From Plasmodiophora brassicae (lineage: Eukaryota; Endomyxa: Phytomyxea; Phytomyxea; Plasmodiophorida), in NCBI GenBank assembly GCA_036867785.1, contig CP145413.1:434001-498000 (forward strand): 64,000 bases of DNA, given 5' to 3'. Position 1 is the first letter of the stretch. Every line of letters starts with the position of its first letter. The position numbers and the translations under genes are program-made. The notes under the pieces are model-generated. The model made no database searches, was not told where the DNA came from, and saw only the letters and a list, made by a program, of their open reading frames with translations. Shown piece by piece: positions 20,500 to 29,827 of the stretch.

Positions 20500-21104
20500 C
20501 TACGACGCCGTATCGGGCGTATCGGCCACCCGTAGGAGAAGGCAGGCGACCTGTCGGTCCTCGGCGTTCAGCACGTTGAAGGTCGCGCTGGCGTGGAACT
20601 GGCGACGGTGTCAGCACGTGCACAACGTACAGCGAACGCTAGGGGGAGCCTAGGTAGGCGTACCGAGCTCATGACTTCGTATTTGATGTGGTGCGATCGC
20701 AGGAATTCGCCAACGTTATCGGGGAGGTAGACGATCCTGTCGCCGGTCCCGAACAGCATGACGTCTGTCGCACGCCTAAGCGCCTGCGATGCGTATCGGA
20801 CAGCGGATGTACCGATGGGCGGCGTGACGGCCGGCAGGATGGCCAGCGATGCGGGCGTGATCGCCTGCGACGCCGGTTTCCACAGCAGGGCGGCGTGTGT
20901 GAAGACGAGCACGTCGCCGTGCAGGTGGACGCCGTTCACGGAGAACCCATCGGCGTTGTACGCGTCGACGCTCATCTTGATGCCGCGCGACGTGGCGCCC
21001 TCCGGTGCGATCACGTTCAGCAGGTCGAGCGGCGACCTCAGCGACGACGACGACGACAGGCGACGGGCGGCGGCCGCCAACAACCCCGTTGCCGACCGGT
21101 GCAT
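20500..21104 (-). CDS. NDUFAF3: NDUFAF3-like complex I assembly factor (Mth938 domain)
   Basis: This 179-residue mitochondrial protein helps build the Q module of complex I. It has a presequence (MHRSATGLLAAAARRLSSSS), then GFSVNGVHLHGDVLVF, ITPASLAILP, LFGTGDRIVYLP and, after intron 20599-20663, SATFNVLNAEDRQVACLLL. These are the conserved beta strands and the GTG loop of the Mth938/DUF498 family. Exons sum to 540 nt. The stop codons of this gene and the roadblock-like gene face each other about 50 bp apart. Confidence 0.88.
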
Positions 21105-21292
21105 GACCGCGTCCCGAATGACGCCTGGTCGGACTTTTCATGATCTCTGGCCGCCTGGCTTCGGGGAGACGCGGCCCTCACGAAGCCATCGCGATCCATT
21201 GGGAATATCTAGCCAGTAGGTATATCCAGGGGTTGGGCGCGCGGGCGGGCGCCAGCCGACGTCTACTGGCGCCTATGGGATGCGCCCGGTCG

Positions 21293-21729
21293 ATGCCGGT
21301 TCGTGAGTCGCCCAGCGGGACGTCGCAGGCGTCGGCGCTGAGCGACGAAGAGAACGACCAGCCGACGCGGAGCACGCCGCGGGCCCGGCAGAGCGGATCG
21401 CACACCACTGATTCCACAGCGAGGTCGCGATGGTCGGCGACGGGGAAAACGTCGACGAGGCGTTCGCTCGGTGTCGGCAAGTCCACGACTAGGTCGGGGT
21501 CCTACAAACGCGGGTCGGCGCCGGGTTCGTGCAGCGTCTCTGAGATCAAGCGGTCTCCTGCGTTCATTTAACGGTCTGCATGGGCACAGGCGCGCAGCAG
21601 GGTCGCGATTCGTCGAGAACGGCCGAGGACAACCTACGCCCCAACACGTCGCTGATGGCCACGTCCACCGCCGAGGATGATTGCAGCCGGGATACAGCCG
21701 ACGACGAGCGCTCCAGAGCGCTGGTGTAG
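21293..21729 (+). CDS. Ser/Thr-rich disordered protein, unknown
   Basis: I do not recognise this protein. Two exons (intron 21536-21597, branch-like TTTAAC) give 125 codons ending in TAG. It is low-complexity and hydrophilic. An acidic patch (LSDEENDQP) leads into a basic Ser/Thr/Arg-rich middle and an acidic C-terminal stretch (STAEDDCSRDTADDERSR). There is no membrane span or signal. An in-frame ATG at 21275 would add six residues. The exon join rests on frame preservation only. Confidence 0.45.
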
Positions 21730-21994
21730 CGTCCCGTCTAAAAATAATATATGAGGCAGTGCCCTAATACCTGCGGACACGTCGCCTGCGTGCACTGCAC
21801 CACTGCCGCACTGTCACTGACTGATAGGTCACACTGCTTTCGCTCGCATCGGCACATGGCGCCCCTGCAGGCTGGCCAGACGATCGAGCCGGCGTACCAG
21901 GTACGATGACCGTGCGGCGTAGCTGGAATCTCGCCCATTGACGTCGTCGTTGGCGCCGGGCGCCGCCGCCGGATCGGGTTGTGTCGCAGCGACA

Positions 21995-23332
21995 ATGTCG
22001 GACGGGCCCCCGGAGAACGGGTCGCCGTACCTGTGGCTGGTGGGCGTCGCTCTGGCAATGACGGGGTCGATCTGCTCCACCCTGGGCGTCAACATCCAGA
22101 AGTACACGTTCAAGAAGAACGAGGCGCTGTCGGCCGGCGAGCAGCGCCCGTACTACAAGCAGCCGCTCTGGGTCCTCGGCCTGATCCTCGTCGTCGTCGG
22201 GTCGTTGGGCGATTTCAGCGCGCTGGGGTTCGCGGCCCAATCCATCGTTGCACCCGTCGGGAGTTCGACATTGGTCGCCAACCTCGTCTTCGCCATCATC
22301 TGGCTCAAAGAGAGCATTAACCGGAACGATATCGCCGGCACGGCCTTAATCTTAACAGGATCCATCATCGCCGTTGTCTTCGGCAACCACGAGGAGCTGT
22401 TGTACACGCTGGACGAGATCCTGGCACTGTACAAGGGCGGCCTGTTCATCGCGTACAGCGTCGTCGTTGTCGCGTTCATCGGCGCCATGGCCATCATCGT
22501 CGCCCGTTGCGAAACGCTGCTCTCGACGATCAAGACGAAGCAGCAGCAGCTCGACAATCGCGATCGGATCATGCCGCCGGAAAGAGTCGGCGCTCTGTGC
22601 CAGGAGATGGTCCACCTCGACGCCGAGTACGCCAAAGTCGCCAAAGTGCACCCGTTCAGCCTGTGCTCACTGTCGGGGACGCTGGGCGCCCAGTCGATCC
22701 TGTTCGCCAAGTGCATGTCGTTGCTGCTGCGGCGAACGTTCGAAGGCGATAACCAGTTCGTGTACGGCCTGACGTACGTCTTCATCCTGGCGTGCGGGTG
22801 CACGATCTTCGGGCAGTTGCACTTCCTGGCCATGGCCCTGCAGCGGTTCGACGCGTTGTACGTCGTGCCCGTGTTCCAATGCGCGTTCATCGGTGTGTCG
22901 ACGCTCGGCGGCGTCTGCTTCTTCCAGGAGATCCAGAGCTTCGGTGTGGCGCAGAGCATCCTGTTCCCGTCGGGCCTGTTGATGACTCTGGCCGGCGTGT
23001 ACCTGCTGTCGCAGCGGAAGATGTCTGGGCAGATGGCGTACAGGCAACCGGAGGGTCGTGGCATATCGCTGGCGCAGCAGATATCGAACCGCGCCGGGTC
23101 GGTCGCCTTCCGAAGATCGTACTTCCACACGCGGAAGAGCGCCGAGGAGTTCAACGACGACATGGAGGCGGTGCAGACCATCACGCCGCTGATCATGCCG
23201 GCCTTGAAGCTGAGGCGCTCGCTGACCCGCGACGATTTCGGCGACGTCATGAAAGAGGTTAGCTGGTGCGAGCTGTCGTCCGTCGCGGGCAAATCCATGT
23301 CCGACCACGAGATCTCTGCCGTTGTTAATTGA
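21995..23332 (+). CDS. NIPA-type magnesium transporter
   Basis: This protein of 445 residues comes from an intronless gene. It belongs to the NIPA (DMT-fold) family of Mg2+ transporters in the plasma membrane or endosomes. About nine membrane spans are visible, with the family signatures NIQKYTFKK, LGDFSALGFAAQSIVAPVGS, GTLGAQSILFAKC and the VVPVFQCAFIG region. An extra charged loop of about 60 residues (around 22510-22640) separates the two halves, and a soluble C-terminal tail of about 110 residues follows. The start could be 21938, 19 codons upstream, but 21995 begins with the acidic leader usual for the family. Confidence 0.88.
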   Translation: MSDGPPENGSPYLWLVGVALAMTGSICSTLGVNIQKYTFKKNEALSAGEQRPYYKQPLWVLGLILVVVGSLGDFSALGFAAQSIVAPVGSSTLVANLVFAIIWLKESINRNDIAGTALILTGSIIAVVFGNHEELLYTLDEILALYKGGLFIAYSVVVVAFIGAMAIIVARCETLLSTIKTKQQQLDNRDRIMPPERVGALCQEMVHLDAEYAKVAKVHPFSLCSLSGTLGAQSILFAKCMSLLLRRTFEGDNQFVYGLTYVFILACGCTIFGQLHFLAMALQRFDALYVVPVFQCAFIGVSTLGGVCFFQEIQSFGVAQSILFPSGLLMTLAGVYLLSQRKMSGQMAYRQPEGRGISLAQQISNRAGSVAFRRSYFHTRKSAEEFNDDMEAVQTITPLIMPALKLRRSLTRDDFGDVMKEVSWCELSSVAGKSMSDHEISAVVN

Positions 23333-23497
23333 ATATGCCACGTTGGAGCACATATCTATACAGACCCCCGTACATAGCGTCCACTTCATCGCAGACGCTG
23401 TCGTTGTCTGCCCCAGGGTGAAGCGGGCCAGCACATTGGTAGTACTGTCTTCACTATAGCCCTGCTGGTCGCTCTGGCGTGCGTGTGACCCCGCTCC

Positions 23498-25789
23498 TCA
23501 AGGACGCCAAGGTGCAGTCGAGTTGAGGATACTGTCGAAATACGACGTCCCGCTGCTGGGGAACGCAGGAGACGATGCGCTGCCTGCACTGGACCCGGAT
23601 GGCATCTTGGCTTGAACGCGGTCGGCGTCGAGTTGGCGATCCGCAGCGGCGTATATGGCCGACATGAGCCTGTAGGACGCAACCAGATCGCACGAGCCGA
23701 TATCGGGAGATGCCGAGATGATGGAGAAGACACGTTCGGCACGGGAAACGTCCTTGTTGACGCGACAGGCGTCCAGCAATGTAACCCATGCAATGGCACC
23801 GTTATTGTCCAGTGAACGCGCCATCAGTTCGGCGTCGTCCAGGTTCCCTGCGTTGGCGAGCGAGTCAACCATGCAGGCAATGTGAACAGGATCCAGCTGA
23901 ATGCGCCAGGCTTTCGAGAATTCATCAACGATTGCGCCTGCGCGCTCCAGATCGCCAGCACGGCGACAAGCCTCCAGAAGGTGCAGGAGCACAATCCGGT
24001 CCGGTTGCAGGCGCAGCGACTTTAACGTGTCGAACGCAACGATCGCATCTTGCACCTTCCCTGCCTGCGCGTACGCCGCGATCATCGATGTACATGCTGG
24101 CAACGATTTCGATGACAGATCCCGAAACACATGCTCCGCTAGGTCGATCCGACCGCAACGGGAATAAGCGGCAATGAATGTTTGGGCACACTGTCGAGAC
24201 AAGGCGTCGCTTCCGGTTGCGAGCTCATGCAACTCTTGGACACGCTCCAGCAGCGATAGCCGGCCATACGCAGATACCAGTTCGTTGAGCACCTCCGGAT
24301 CGGTGATAACATCCCTATCGCGCGCATACTGTTCCAGGGATTGGACGGACTCCAGGTCATGACAAGCAGCGTAAGCGGCGACGAGCGAGACGACGTGAGG
24401 TGACTGAATACGGCGTACATTGTCGTGCAACGATTTGACGGCAGATGATGCTGATAACTGGCCATACGCCCGCGCCAGGGCAGAAACGACAGCGACACTG
24501 TGATCCAGGCAACCGATACCGTTGGCGAGTTCGTGAAGGTTCTTGATGGATGGCAAGTCACAGCAGTGGCCATAGGCAGATGCAAAGGCGGCGATAACGT
24601 CATCAGCGTTCCAGTAGGATCGCGTGCGAGCGATATCGTTTAGGGCGTGCACAGACGCAACGCATCGACAATGGCCGTAGGCATCGACCAACGCACTGAT
24701 GACGCCTCGGTGAACTTGCAGGCCCTTGTCGCGAGCGTATGCATGCAGCGATTTGACAGATGACAGCATACGGCAATGGCCAAGCGACGTGAAGAGACGG
24801 GCAAGCGGAACAGCGTCCACGTTAATCTTACGAGTCACCATCGTGTGAAACAGTTCGAGGGCCTGATGCGCGCGATCGTCCTGGGCGAGAGACAGCAGAA
24901 CAGCGGCGTACGCTTCCTGGAGAGGTGGAAGCCCAATGGAATCCATGACGGATAAGACGACGGAAGCTGGGTGCAGTCGGTTGTGCTCTAATAGGACGGA
25001 GAGCAGGTTCGAGAAGAGCAGACGGCTGCGATACGATGGAATGCGCTTGGACTGAATCAGGTCGAGGAGGCGTTCAGCGGCGTCGGCGCCAGCTGCCGAC
25101 CGATCTTCACTACAGCACCCGACGAGCATGAGCAGCAGCTTTTCAGTGAATTCCACTTGGTTTTCAACGGCATCTGATACGAGCGGCAGCGCGAGACGCG
25201 GTTCGTTGGACAACCGGCAAATATGGGCAAGCGTATAGATCACGTTGTGCGTTCTCGGGCCCCATTTTGCGTATCGCTCAAGGGCGTCGTGCAGTAAGGG
25301 CGGTTTAGCCAAGAGACAAGCACCCAGAAATGCACCGAACAACGCATCACAGATTCGAGCGCCCCGCGATGCGGCGACGTCCAGCACGGCCGGCGCCTTC
25401 GTCTGTAAATGCTTCCGACAGAACGTCATCATCGTCTGGAAGAACGGTGTGCCCGGCTTCATGTCCGGCGAGCCAACAACGACGCGGAACATCGTCCACC
25501 CGTGCACCGGATCGCCTTCGTACTTCAACGCGGCAACGGCCCGCGGTACCGACGGCGCATGCATGAACTGCATAAACAGCGGCGCGTCCGTACGCCGGGA
25601 CTGCACCTGCGGCGCCCCAGCGAACCGTCGTCCGCGTGGCCTCGCCGCCATCCATACCGCCCGGACGTGCCATCCCGTTGTAAGCGTATGCCCGCACCGA
25701 GCCATTGGACGGGACTGATGACGGACTGCGGTGAACTGCACACTACAAGCCGGGTGTAACGGCGCCGCAGGGCTGAGAAGCACCCCCAT
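23498..25789 (-). CDS. plant-type PPR protein with E-like C-terminal domain
   Basis: This intronless protein of 763 residues is an organellar RNA-binding pentatricopeptide repeat protein. Repeats occupy about residues 230-690, with the typical ALVDAYGHC, SLVAAYAAC, FIAAYSRCG and SMIAAYAQAGK starts. The last part, WVTLLDACRVNKDVSRAERV then YRLMSAIYAAADRQLDADRV, matches the E domain of plant PLS-class PPR editing factors. It stops there: no DYW deaminase follows. The first ATG gives an Arg-rich leader (MAARPRGRRFAGAP further in) suited to mitochondrial import. Its RNA target is unknown. Confidence 0.82.
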   Translation of the reverse strand: MGVLLSPAAPLHPACSVQFTAVRHQSRPMARCGHTLTTGWHVRAVWMAARPRGRRFAGAPQVQSRRTDAPLFMQFMHAPSVPRAVAALKYEGDPVHGWTMFRVVVGSPDMKPGTPFFQTMMTFCRKHLQTKAPAVLDVAASRGARICDALFGAFLGACLLAKPPLLHDALERYAKWGPRTHNVIYTLAHICRLSNEPRLALPLVSDAVENQVEFTEKLLLMLVGCCSEDRSAAGADAAERLLDLIQSKRIPSYRSRLLFSNLLSVLLEHNRLHPASVVLSVMDSIGLPPLQEAYAAVLLSLAQDDRAHQALELFHTMVTRKINVDAVPLARLFTSLGHCRMLSSVKSLHAYARDKGLQVHRGVISALVDAYGHCRCVASVHALNDIARTRSYWNADDVIAAFASAYGHCCDLPSIKNLHELANGIGCLDHSVAVVSALARAYGQLSASSAVKSLHDNVRRIQSPHVVSLVAAYAACHDLESVQSLEQYARDRDVITDPEVLNELVSAYGRLSLLERVQELHELATGSDALSRQCAQTFIAAYSRCGRIDLAEHVFRDLSSKSLPACTSMIAAYAQAGKVQDAIVAFDTLKSLRLQPDRIVLLHLLEACRRAGDLERAGAIVDEFSKAWRIQLDPVHIACMVDSLANAGNLDDAELMARSLDNNGAIAWVTLLDACRVNKDVSRAERVFSIISASPDIGSCDLVASYRLMSAIYAAADRQLDADRVQAKMPSGSSAGSASSPAFPSSGTSYFDSILNSTAPWRP

Positions 25790-26037
25790 TGTGCTCCTCG
25801 TTGTTAGACATCAACATTGTTTATCGGCAGACTTTCGTCAATCCGCAATCCAAGTTGTGGGACGCCGTTTTCACGTCTGATGCCATTTCCCGATGCCTTC
25901 GTGGCCGTCGGCTTTGGGTGCCCACATTTGCACGAGAACTCGAACGAGAAAGTCGCAGGACAACAAGATCGTGACCAGAAGTAGAGACAGAGTGGAATAG
26001 GGATAGCAATTTGAAAACCCAGGCGACGTTTACATAT

Positions 26038-27825
26038 TTAACGAGGAGAGCCGTCGTATCGTAACCATTTCTGGAGCATAGACCCTAGCTCGGCGAGGGT
26101 GAACGGCTTCGTCAGGACGTCGTTCATGCCGGCTTCAAGACACGTGTCGTGATCGCGACGCAGTACACTGTCGGTCATGACAACGACAGGGACAGGTGCG
26201 ATGCCGCGTGCGGATTCGAACTCACGAAGCGCAATTGCTGCAGCACAACCATCGAGGTCCGGCAACTGGCACTCCATGAGCACGAGGTCAACAGGGCCGG
26301 ACGTCTCGAGCTTGGACAGCGCTTCCTTCCCGTTGCAGGCCGTAAGCACGTTCCCGCAGCCGAGCTGGGACAACTGCTGGTACACTAGCCGACGAATCAT
26401 CGAGCAACCATCCACGACGAGTACGACCGGCTGTTCTTTCAACGCCGTCTTGATCTGGCGCTGAATAGGGGCCTCGGCGGCGGCCTCGCTGCCTTGCTCG
26501 ACTACACTGAATGGAATGTCGACCCAGAAGACAGATCCGCGGCCGACAGCGCTCTCGACGCCGACCTGGCCGTTCATCAGTTCCACCAGCGTCCGCACGA
26601 TGCTGAGACAGGGGCCGCAAGACAAACTCAGCGGTTCGAACAGGCCCGCCAGGTGCGACTCGGCAATCCCGGTCCCGCTATCCTCAACTTCGAACCGGAT
26701 GCGAATGACGTCCTTGTCGCGTCGGTCCCGTTCGAAGGCTCGGTTGACGCTCAGAGTGACTCCACCGGTATCTGTGAACTTGACGGCGTTGTAAAGCAGG
26801 GTCGTCAGGATCTGGCGGAGCCGATTCGGGTCGCCTCGCACCAGCGCCGGCACGCTGCCATCAATAATGACGTCGAGCTGAAGAGACTTCATATGTGCTT
26901 GACCTCGGAGCAGACGCTCACAGGCGAGAACCACGCTGCCAACCGAGAAGGTGGCCTTCTCGATGGCGATCTTCCCGGGTTCTAGCTGCGACACGTCAAG
27001 GACGTCGTTGATGAGGGCGAAGAGGATGCGTGCAGAATCGCTAATCATGCGGACGATATCGACTTGGTCGCTCGACATCGGCGTGGCGCTGAGCAGGTCG
27101 CTGAATCCGATGATGCCTGTCAGAGGGCCGCCCAACTCGCGCCTGATGCTGGCGATTGACGAGGACTGGATGTGGGACGCCTCGTTGGCGCTATCCCGTG
27201 CAAAGGCCAGTTCCGCGTCCATCATCTCCATCTCCCGCGACTGGTGTTCGAGCTGGTCGGCTTGTCGCTGTAGCTCCCCCTCCATGTGACGAATGGCGTG
27301 CTCGGCACCGACCCGTCGTCCACGTTCCTCCTGCAAACGTGCTCCACGATCGCGAGCATGGACCAAATCAGTGACGTCCTCGGGACGGTGAATGATGTAA
27401 ACGAGGGCGCCGGTGCTCGGGTCTAGAACGGGGGAATTCACCGCGTTCCAATACCGGGTTTCGAAGTTGCCGTCCGCGTCCTCGACGCCGTATTTCTGGA
27501 CGGCCATGGCATGCGGCTTGCGGTGCTTGATGACGAACGCCAACGAGGCATGCAGATTGCGAACACCATCGGCGGACGGGTCGGATGGGTCGTCGGGGAA
27601 CGCATCGAAGATGTGTCGTCCCACGATGTCGGCCTTGGGCCTCATCGCCGCTTCAGCGTATGCATCGCTAGCAGCGACGATGCGGAGGTCCGGGTCGAGG
27701 ACGCAGGCCAACGCGGGCAGCGCGTCGAAGAACAGACGGAAGTCGACGGGCGCGGCCGCAGGCGCCGCCGTTGCCTTGCGCGGCGCAGCACGACGATCAT
27801 GAGGAGGACGTCGCAGGGATGGCAT
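26038..27825 (-). CDS. hybrid histidine kinase lacking both phosphoacceptor residues
   Basis: This intronless protein is about 595 residues. A PAS domain (residues about 25-160, with GRHIFDAFPDDPSDP and RYWNAVNSPVLD, closely resembling bacterial PAS) leads through a coiled coil to a HisKA-like helix. Next is an HATPase (VRGDPNRLRQILTTLLYNAV, EDSGTGI) and a receiver domain. The H-box reads IRRELGGPLTGIIGFSDLL: arginine replaces the phospho-histidine. The receiver reads LMECQLPDLDG, with Glu instead of the phospho-Asp, and VDG instead of the acidic pair; the KPF lysine and the Thr remain. I chose 27825 because a TATA-like CATAAATAGCC (27965-27975) leaves the upstream ATG at 27951 too close to a likely transcription start. 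Confidence 0.85.
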   Translation of the reverse strand: MPSLRRPPHDRRAAPRKATAAPAAAPVDFRLFFDALPALACVLDPDLRIVAASDAYAEAAMRPKADIVGRHIFDAFPDDPSDPSADGVRNLHASLAFVIKHRKPHAMAVQKYGVEDADGNFETRYWNAVNSPVLDPSTGALVYIIHRPEDVTDLVHARDRGARLQEERGRRVGAEHAIRHMEGELQRQADQLEHQSREMEMMDAELAFARDSANEASHIQSSSIASIRRELGGPLTGIIGFSDLLSATPMSSDQVDIVRMISDSARILFALINDVLDVSQLEPGKIAIEKATFSVGSVVLACERLLRGQAHMKSLQLDVIIDGSVPALVRGDPNRLRQILTTLLYNAVKFTDTGGVTLSVNRAFERDRRDKDVIRIRFEVEDSGTGIAESHLAGLFEPLSLSCGPCLSIVRTLVELMNGQVGVESAVGRGSVFWVDIPFSVVEQGSEAAAEAPIQRQIKTALKEQPVVLVVDGCSMIRRLVYQQLSQLGCGNVLTACNGKEALSKLETSGPVDLVLMECQLPDLDGCAAAIALREFESARGIAPVPVVVMTDSVLRRDHDTCLEAGMNDVLTKPFTLAELGSMLQKWLRYDGSPR

Positions 27826-28059
27826 GACGCTTCCGGTGGCGATGATAATCGTTCTATGGTGACCAACGAGCGGGTCGGCGACGTCCAACGGTTCGTCAAT
27901 CGCATCAACGTCGGGCCCGGTTTTCTCTCGGGGCGGCGTTCGCAGCGACAAAACCTCGCCAGTGGCTATTTATGGATGACTGTTGCTTACGAGTCGGGCG
28001 CCGAGCGCCGAGCGGCCAAACAGAGCTTCCGTCCGCGTTACGGCACACAGCCGAGACAG

Positions 28060-29570
28060 TCACGCGTATTTATCCAGGGTGCCCATGATGTGGTCGATGT
28101 GGGCGCGCAGTTCCAGGAGCTGCATCTGCGTGTCGACGACGATGGACTGGTCGAGTTGGCGTCGGGCGCGCGCGAGCCGCTGGCCGATCTGGGCGTGGAC
28201 CGACTCGACGGCGTCGAGCTGGCTGGAGCTGAGGCCGTCCAGCTGCATGCCGAGGACGTGCTCCGGGGCCAGGTCGAGCTGCTCGGCGACGTCGCCCAGT
28301 GTGCCCTGCACGAAGTCTTCCATGAGCGCTATCCGAAACACGGCCAGATCGCTGTTGATTGAGAAAGCGCGATCGCCCCGGTCCTGTTCGTCAGCAGCGA
28401 CCACGTTCTTGATGACATCAGGGCGGGCGACGTCCTCGACGGTCTGTCCTGCCTCGACTTGGGATCCCCCACAGGTCTCTGAACCAGGTTCATCCACATT
28501 ACCACCGTCATCGACATCACCTTCGCCAGCAACAGGAGGAAGCTCCACAACGGCGTCTTCGCGGCGCTCTTCGGTATTGTCTGATGCAGGGACGGCGGCG
28601 TTGCTGGCCTGATTCGTCGTCCTTCTTGGTTTTGACACGCACGTTTGCCATAACTCGTCGGCAATGCTGGAACTCTGTCGACCCTGCTTCTCCAGGAACC
28701 TGGAGATCACCTCACGACATTCCTAGTAACAGAATGGTCAGCGCTGAAGCAACCAGCATCAACATCATGGCACACCGGGTTCGTTGAATCTTGCCGGTAC
28801 AGTGTGAACGCAGACTGACAGCGGTTGTTCAGTACGTGCAGATCGGCGCCATTGTCGACAAGCACTCTGACGGCACCTGCATGCCCAGCTCGAATGGCAT
28901 AATGCAGCGCCGAATTGCCATTCACGTCCTGAGCGTTCGGATCGGCGCCGTGCCGCAACAGGACCTGGACCAGGTATTCGTTGCCGTTCATCGCACCGCA
29001 CATGAGCGCATTGATGCGATCACGGTTTCGCTGGGCAACGATGTCGTGCGGTATACTGCTCTCCACAATGTATCGCGCGCATTCCAGGTGCCCATTCGCG
29101 CATGCCCACATCAACGGGGAGTCTCCGTTCTTATTCACAGCGTGCAGCACCTCGGCCGACGATGCACCCACAAGCATCTGTGCCATCGTATCAATGGTTG
29201 AACGTCCATGATACGACGGTCGTCGGCTACAACCTTAATGATTTGAAGATGGCCGCCAACAGCGGCCCAGTGCGCCGGGCTGTTGCCCAGTGTCGACACA
29301 GCTGAAACGTTCGCCCTCCGTTGCAGAAGGACTTTGACACAAGGAATATGCCCATGGCGAGCGGCCACGCTCCTGTTCCACATGAATACATCAGAACGGG
29401 CACCACGATTTGGCCACAGCCAGAACAGACAATGGCGTCGATCCATTTGCGTCACGACATTCCACCAAGGTTTCCTGGGAGTCGGACGACCCGATCACGC
29501 GATCCAGCAAGTCAGCGCGACCTTCGACGCAGGCTCGCAGGACGAGCTGCTGAAGCCTCGTGTCGTTCAT
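28060..29570 (-). CDS. ankyrin-repeat protein with helical C-terminal region
   Basis: This is a 447-residue protein in four exons. Introns are 29373-29430, 29178-29233 and 28723-28775; exons total 1344 nt. Five or so ankyrin repeats fill the N-terminal 250 residues, for example SPAHWAAVGGHLQIIK, SPLMWACANGHLECARYIV and SALHYAIRAGHAGAVRVL. The third intron moves the frame into ECREVISRFLEKQGRQ, a linker rich in Asp/Glu, and a helical end (residues about 340-447). Without that splice the ankyrin part would stop at 28707 and the second part would have no ATG, so I join them. The role is unknown; ankyrin repeats bind proteins. Confidence 0.75.
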
Positions 29571-29752
29571 TGAACCGTATCGGCCGCGCCAGAGAGCTTC
29601 CGATTGGAAGTGCCGTGCCGTAGCCCGTACGCAACAACGGGCAGCTCGCATGCGGGTCGATAATTATAGCGCCCATAACAGGAGCAGTGCAGTAAACGTA
29701 TAGGGGCAGTGCAGTACGTACAGCAGTATATATCAAACGATTCATGTTTAAG

Positions 29753-29755
<3 letters not shown>

Positions 29756-29810
<55 letters not shown>
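29756..29810. repeat. (GA)n microsatellite
   Basis: About 27 dinucleotide units with one AAAG interruption, between the ankyrin gene and the 3' end of the transporter. Confidence 0.95.
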
Positions 29811-29827
29811 TACGTGGACTGGAAAAG

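Noticed and set aside
22153-23298. Long minus-strand frame opposite NIPA
   Set aside because: It is antisense to a well-conserved transporter and has no motifs of its own.
27826-27951. Longer start for the histidine kinase (ATG at 27951)
   Set aside because: A TATA-like CATAAATAGCC lies about 15-25 bases upstream of it, so transcription would probably begin downstream of that ATG. The extra 42 residues also have no family support.
28060-28710. Separate gene for the helical protein downstream of the ankyrin repeats
   Set aside because: Its frame has no ATG at the right place, while a 53-nt intron (28723-28775) joins it in frame to the ankyrin exons (448 codons in all).
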